Positions 33,710 through 35,692 of a DNA stretch of 35,692 nt are shown one piece after another. The notes under the pieces are model-generated. The model did no database searches. It was given only the letters and a program-made list of their open reading frames with translations, and was not told the DNA's origin. Both the position numbers and the translations under genes were made by a program. The stretch spans positions 1-35,692 of the forward strand of contig JBEBXQ010000032.1 of the NCBI GenBank assembly GCA_040391535.1, read 5' to 3'. Source of the stretch: JBEBXQ01 sp040391535 (lineage in GTDB: Bacteria; Bacteroidota; Bacteroidia; Cytophagales; Spirosomataceae). Within the stretch, counting starts at the first letter, position 1, and each line of letters opens with the position of its first letter.

Positions 33710-35092
33710 CTATTTTTTGAAATATATCCACATCATGGACAGCACCATAATCAATACGGTCATATTGATTAACCATCTGGCAAGGTAACGGTAATCCAGA
33801 TAAAAACCACTGCTTGATTTCGTTTCCAGGTTAGAATAAATGGAAAATTCTCCGCTGGCAGAAGTCAGCTGGGCTGTACGGTTACCCAAAACCCGTATTA
33901 CCCTGTCCGACGACAAGGTGTCATATTCTTCCTTGACCGGATTGAAATAAATCCAGTTAAAGAAATTATTTAACGGAAAAACCCCGTTCTGGCGGGCCAC
34001 GAAAGTATAATCAAATGTTTTTTCACCGGTTACTCTTCCGTTTCCTCTCTTGATCACCTGACGGATATCCGGCGGATAAAGGTCAAAGGAAGAAAGCATA
34101 AAGGCGGGCGGCTGAATGGCCGCAATATTACCCGCTCCCTGGATTTTAAAAGTATAACGAAAACTTTCACCGGTCAGTAAAGACTCCTGGTTCACTTTTT
34201 CCTCAAGAAAAAACTGTCCTACCGAAACCTGATCACGTGCAGGGTGTGGAGGCAAAGGTTTTACTCTCACCATCACGGGCCGTGAACTAAATTGTTTCAG
34301 CACTTCACCCTGGCTGTTTTTAGTGAGCATTTTCAGATGCAGGGCTGGAAACCGGACATCGGTAACCGTCAGTGGAAAAAAAACTGCTTCATACATCCGG
34401 TACTCGTTAAAAGGGCGCCCGTTAACGGTGGTTTTTCGCTGAACAATCTCCATTATATCCAGATTTTCTTCCCAACAACCCTGCGGACGGAGCTCTTTCA
34501 AGACAGATTGCAATTGTTCATTAAGTCTGTAAAACTCCATTGAAAGTGCCGAGGTATTGGCCACATATAAACTGAGTCTTACCGAAAAACCCTCCCGTAC
34601 AAACACATTTCTCTTGTTGATTGATAGAGATAAAAATATATCATCGGCTCCTGACTCGTCTACAACAATCTCCTGTGATTCCTCTGTGTTGTCATCCTCA
34701 TGCGCCCCTGCCGCTACACCCACCTGTAAGTCTTTTCCATCAGCATGAATCGTATGTTCTCCAACCATCACTACAAAAGGCGGTAATTCTATTAAACCGC
34801 TTTTAAGTGCATAATACTCCTGAATAATGGTCTGTACCAATACCGTTTTTCCACTGATGGTGTTCATCGTACTGGTCACTGACACACTCCTTTTTTCCAT
34901 TTCAGGGAAGTCCGGAAATATGACAACGGGACGTGCTTCACTGTTTTCCACCACCACAGAAATAGTAAAAGGCTGGTCTGTCATCAGATGTACAGGGCCT
35001 GATTCTATACTAATTTGGTCGATTTTTACCTGTCCGAACAAAGTGTATGAAAAACACAATAAAATATTTATATAAAATAATAATTTCAACAA
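33710..35092 (-). CDS. BatD-like membrane protein
   Basis: A 460-residue protein with an N-terminal signal peptide (about 1-20, cleavage near LFGQV), a large periplasmic beta-rich region and one C-terminal membrane helix (about 437-457) before a short basic tail. BatD-like features are QISIESGPVHLMTDQPFTISVVVEN, the ALKSGLIELPPFVV block and ESLLTGESFRYTFKIQGAGN. Classical BatD sits in batABCDE clusters with VWA-domain proteins and MoxR ATPases; none is nearby. It is also shorter than typical BatD (about 550-600). The start must be TTG (35092 or 35089), because an in-frame TAA lies two codons upstream and no ATG is available before the signal peptide. Confidence 0.78.
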   Translation of the reverse strand: MLKLLFYINILLCFSYTLFGQVKIDQISIESGPVHLMTDQPFTISVVVENSEARPVVIFPDFPEMEKRSVSVTSTMNTISGKTVLVQTIIQEYYALKSGLIELPPFVVMVGEHTIHADGKDLQVGVAAGAHEDDNTEESQEIVVDESGADDIFLSLSINKRNVFVREGFSVRLSLYVANTSALSMEFYRLNEQLQSVLKELRPQGCWEENLDIMEIVQRKTTVNGRPFNEYRMYEAVFFPLTVTDVRFPALHLKMLTKNSQGEVLKQFSSRPVMVRVKPLPPHPARDQVSVGQFFLEEKVNQESLLTGESFRYTFKIQGAGNIAAIQPPAFMLSSFDLYPPDIRQVIKRGNGRVTGEKTFDYTFVARQNGVFPLNNFFNWIYFNPVKEEYDTLSSDRVIRVLGNRTAQLTSASGEFSIYSNLETKSSSGFYLDYRYLARWLINMTVLIMVLSMMWIYFKK

Positions 35093-35202
35093 AATTTATC
35101 GTTATATTAGAAGTGAAATTAAGCGTACCGAAGTTTAACGATTTAACTCAACGTCTGGTTTACTTATTTATATATTCTAAACTGCAAAACTACATAATAA
35201 CT

Positions 35203-35403
35203 ATGGCCTCAATGCTGGAATACATTAAAATAATTCTTCAAAAAGTTAGTTTTGACCGCCGTTTATTCGAAAAAGAACTTAAGAAAGCTATTAAAATGCT
35301 GATGCCTGATGAAACCAATAAATTAAGAGTGTGGTGTTACGATAGATTCAGCAAGGTGCATCTGCCCGTTCTTGACCGGTGTTTTGCCCTGGCAGAACAC
35401 TAA
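35203..35403 (+). CDS. Small conserved-looking hypothetical protein
   Basis: A 66-residue protein, MASMLEYIKIILQKVSFDRR at its start, from ATG 35203; a second ATG at 35212 would give 63 residues. The frame continues 52 codons upstream, but that part is A/T-rich, overlaps the divergent BatD-like gene and looks non-coding. The protein is helical and basic, with FEKELKKAIKMLMPDE and LRVWCYDRF. It resembles a short uncharacterised protein I recall from many Bacteroidota genomes; no function is known to me. An intrinsic terminator follows. Confidence 0.7.
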   Translation: MASMLEYIKIILQKVSFDRRLFEKELKKAIKMLMPDETNKLRVWCYDRFSKVHLPVLDRCFALAEH

Positions 35404-35440
35404 AGTGATTTTCCACTTTCAGTAAAAGCGTGCCGCATAT

Positions 35441-35483
35441 AATACCCTCAAAAAAGTCAGTCGCTGTTTTGGGGGTATTTTTT
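35441..35483 (+). terminator. Intrinsic terminator after the small hypothetical gene
   Basis: 35441-35453 (AATACCCTCAAAA) pairs with 35467-35479 (TTTTGGGGGTATT) with one G-T wobble. The loop is 13 bases and a T-run covers 35478-35483. It lies 38 bases after the stop codon. Confidence 0.8.
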
Positions 35484-35569
35484 CACCCCGGTATATACTT
35501 GCCGATAATCAGTTCCAAAGCCGTGATTTAATTTGTGTCCTTATCTTTTATTCAGATCAGCATTCCATT

Positions 35570-35677
35570 TCAGGAACTGATCCACAATGCAAAAAAGGCA
35601 ACTACCCAGGCCATTACGATTATACCCTTTTCAATCATTCCTCTTATTTCTTCGTCATTATTTCTCATTATCATCAT
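35570..35677 (-). CDS. Candidate 35-residue single-pass membrane micro-protein
   Basis: A short ATG frame encodes a charged N-terminus (RNNDEEIRGMIEKG) followed by one hydrophobic helix (IIVMAWVVAFFALWISS) and a TGA stop. An in-frame TGA lies two codons upstream of the ATG, so the frame is self-contained. It is the only coding potential I see in the last 200 bases. It could also be chance, and no family was recognised. Confidence 0.35.
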   Translation of the reverse strand: MMIMRNNDEEIRGMIEKGIIVMAWVVAFFALWISS

Positions 35678-35692
35678 GAATCACTGTCCGCT

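Noticed and set aside
35047..35202. N-terminal 52-codon extension of the small plus-strand gene
   Set aside because: It is A/T-rich, overlaps the divergent BatD-like gene, and the conserved-looking protein begins at the internal ATG.
1..35692. CRISPR arrays, tRNA, rRNA, insertion sequences, phage genes, toxin-antitoxin pairs
   Set aside because: I looked on both strands and saw no regularly spaced short repeats, cloverleaf with CCA end, transposase motifs or terminal inverted repeats.

Overview
The window comes from a chromosome of a Bacteroidota bacterium. Four things support this: a SusC/SusD pair with a FecI-like sigma factor and FecR anti-sigma factor carrying the Bacteroidota C-terminal extension, a type IX secretion C-terminal sorting domain, TAnnTTTG-type -7 promoter elements, and little Shine-Dalgarno signal. 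A planctomycete/verrucomicrobia-type c-type cytochrome protein and a long-form IspH fit Cytophagales best (inference; Chitinophagales is possible). No phage, insertion sequence, CRISPR array, tRNA or rRNA was seen.

Layout. (1) 1-4032: a large secreted modular CotH-kinase-like protein, cut by the left window edge. (2) 4090-8526, minus strand: SerC-like aminotransferase, a SerB-SerA fusion, a YheT-type hydrolase and a GroES-like protein. The fusion and SerC together encode all three steps from 3-phosphoglycerate to serine. (3) 8835-9536: recO. (4) 9647-24245, plus strand: an accessory nutrient-acquisition block. It holds ECF sigma, FecR, STN-domain SusC, SusD, a beta-propeller/HEAT/cytochrome c protein, a DUF1080 (3-keto-disaccharide hydrolase family) lipoprotein, a neutral-ceramidase-like enzyme and a protein with two SGNH hydrolase domains. 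(5) 24375-25985: a small secreted beta-rich protein and purU. (6) 26052-28302, minus strand: a second ECF sigma, a membrane anti-sigma candidate and a DUF4097-like exported protein. (7) 28491-29738: ispH. (8) 29803-35092, minus strand: uxaB, an M20 amidohydrolase, aroC and a BatD-like membrane protein. (9) 35203-35677: two very small genes or candidates.

How the genes work together. Block 4 looks like a substrate-sensing uptake and degradation system. The outer-membrane SusCD complex binds and imports a ligand, and the SusC STN domain signals through FecR to the sigma factor. The downstream exported enzymes would deacylate the substrate (SGNH, ceramidase-like), cleave an oxidised glycoside (DUF1080) and move electrons (cytochrome c). 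The substrate cannot be read from sequence; an acylated glycan or glycolipid is my inference. Each gene after the cytochrome gene is separated from the next by a hairpin, so they are probably tuned or transcribed separately.

Regulatory architecture is unusually readable. Perfect inverted repeats sit at the convergent gene junctions. A terminator loop contains a promoter-like element just upstream of purU. A predicted stem buries the uxaB start codon. Several starts are non-ATG, and for the BatD-like gene an upstream stop codon forces a TTG start.
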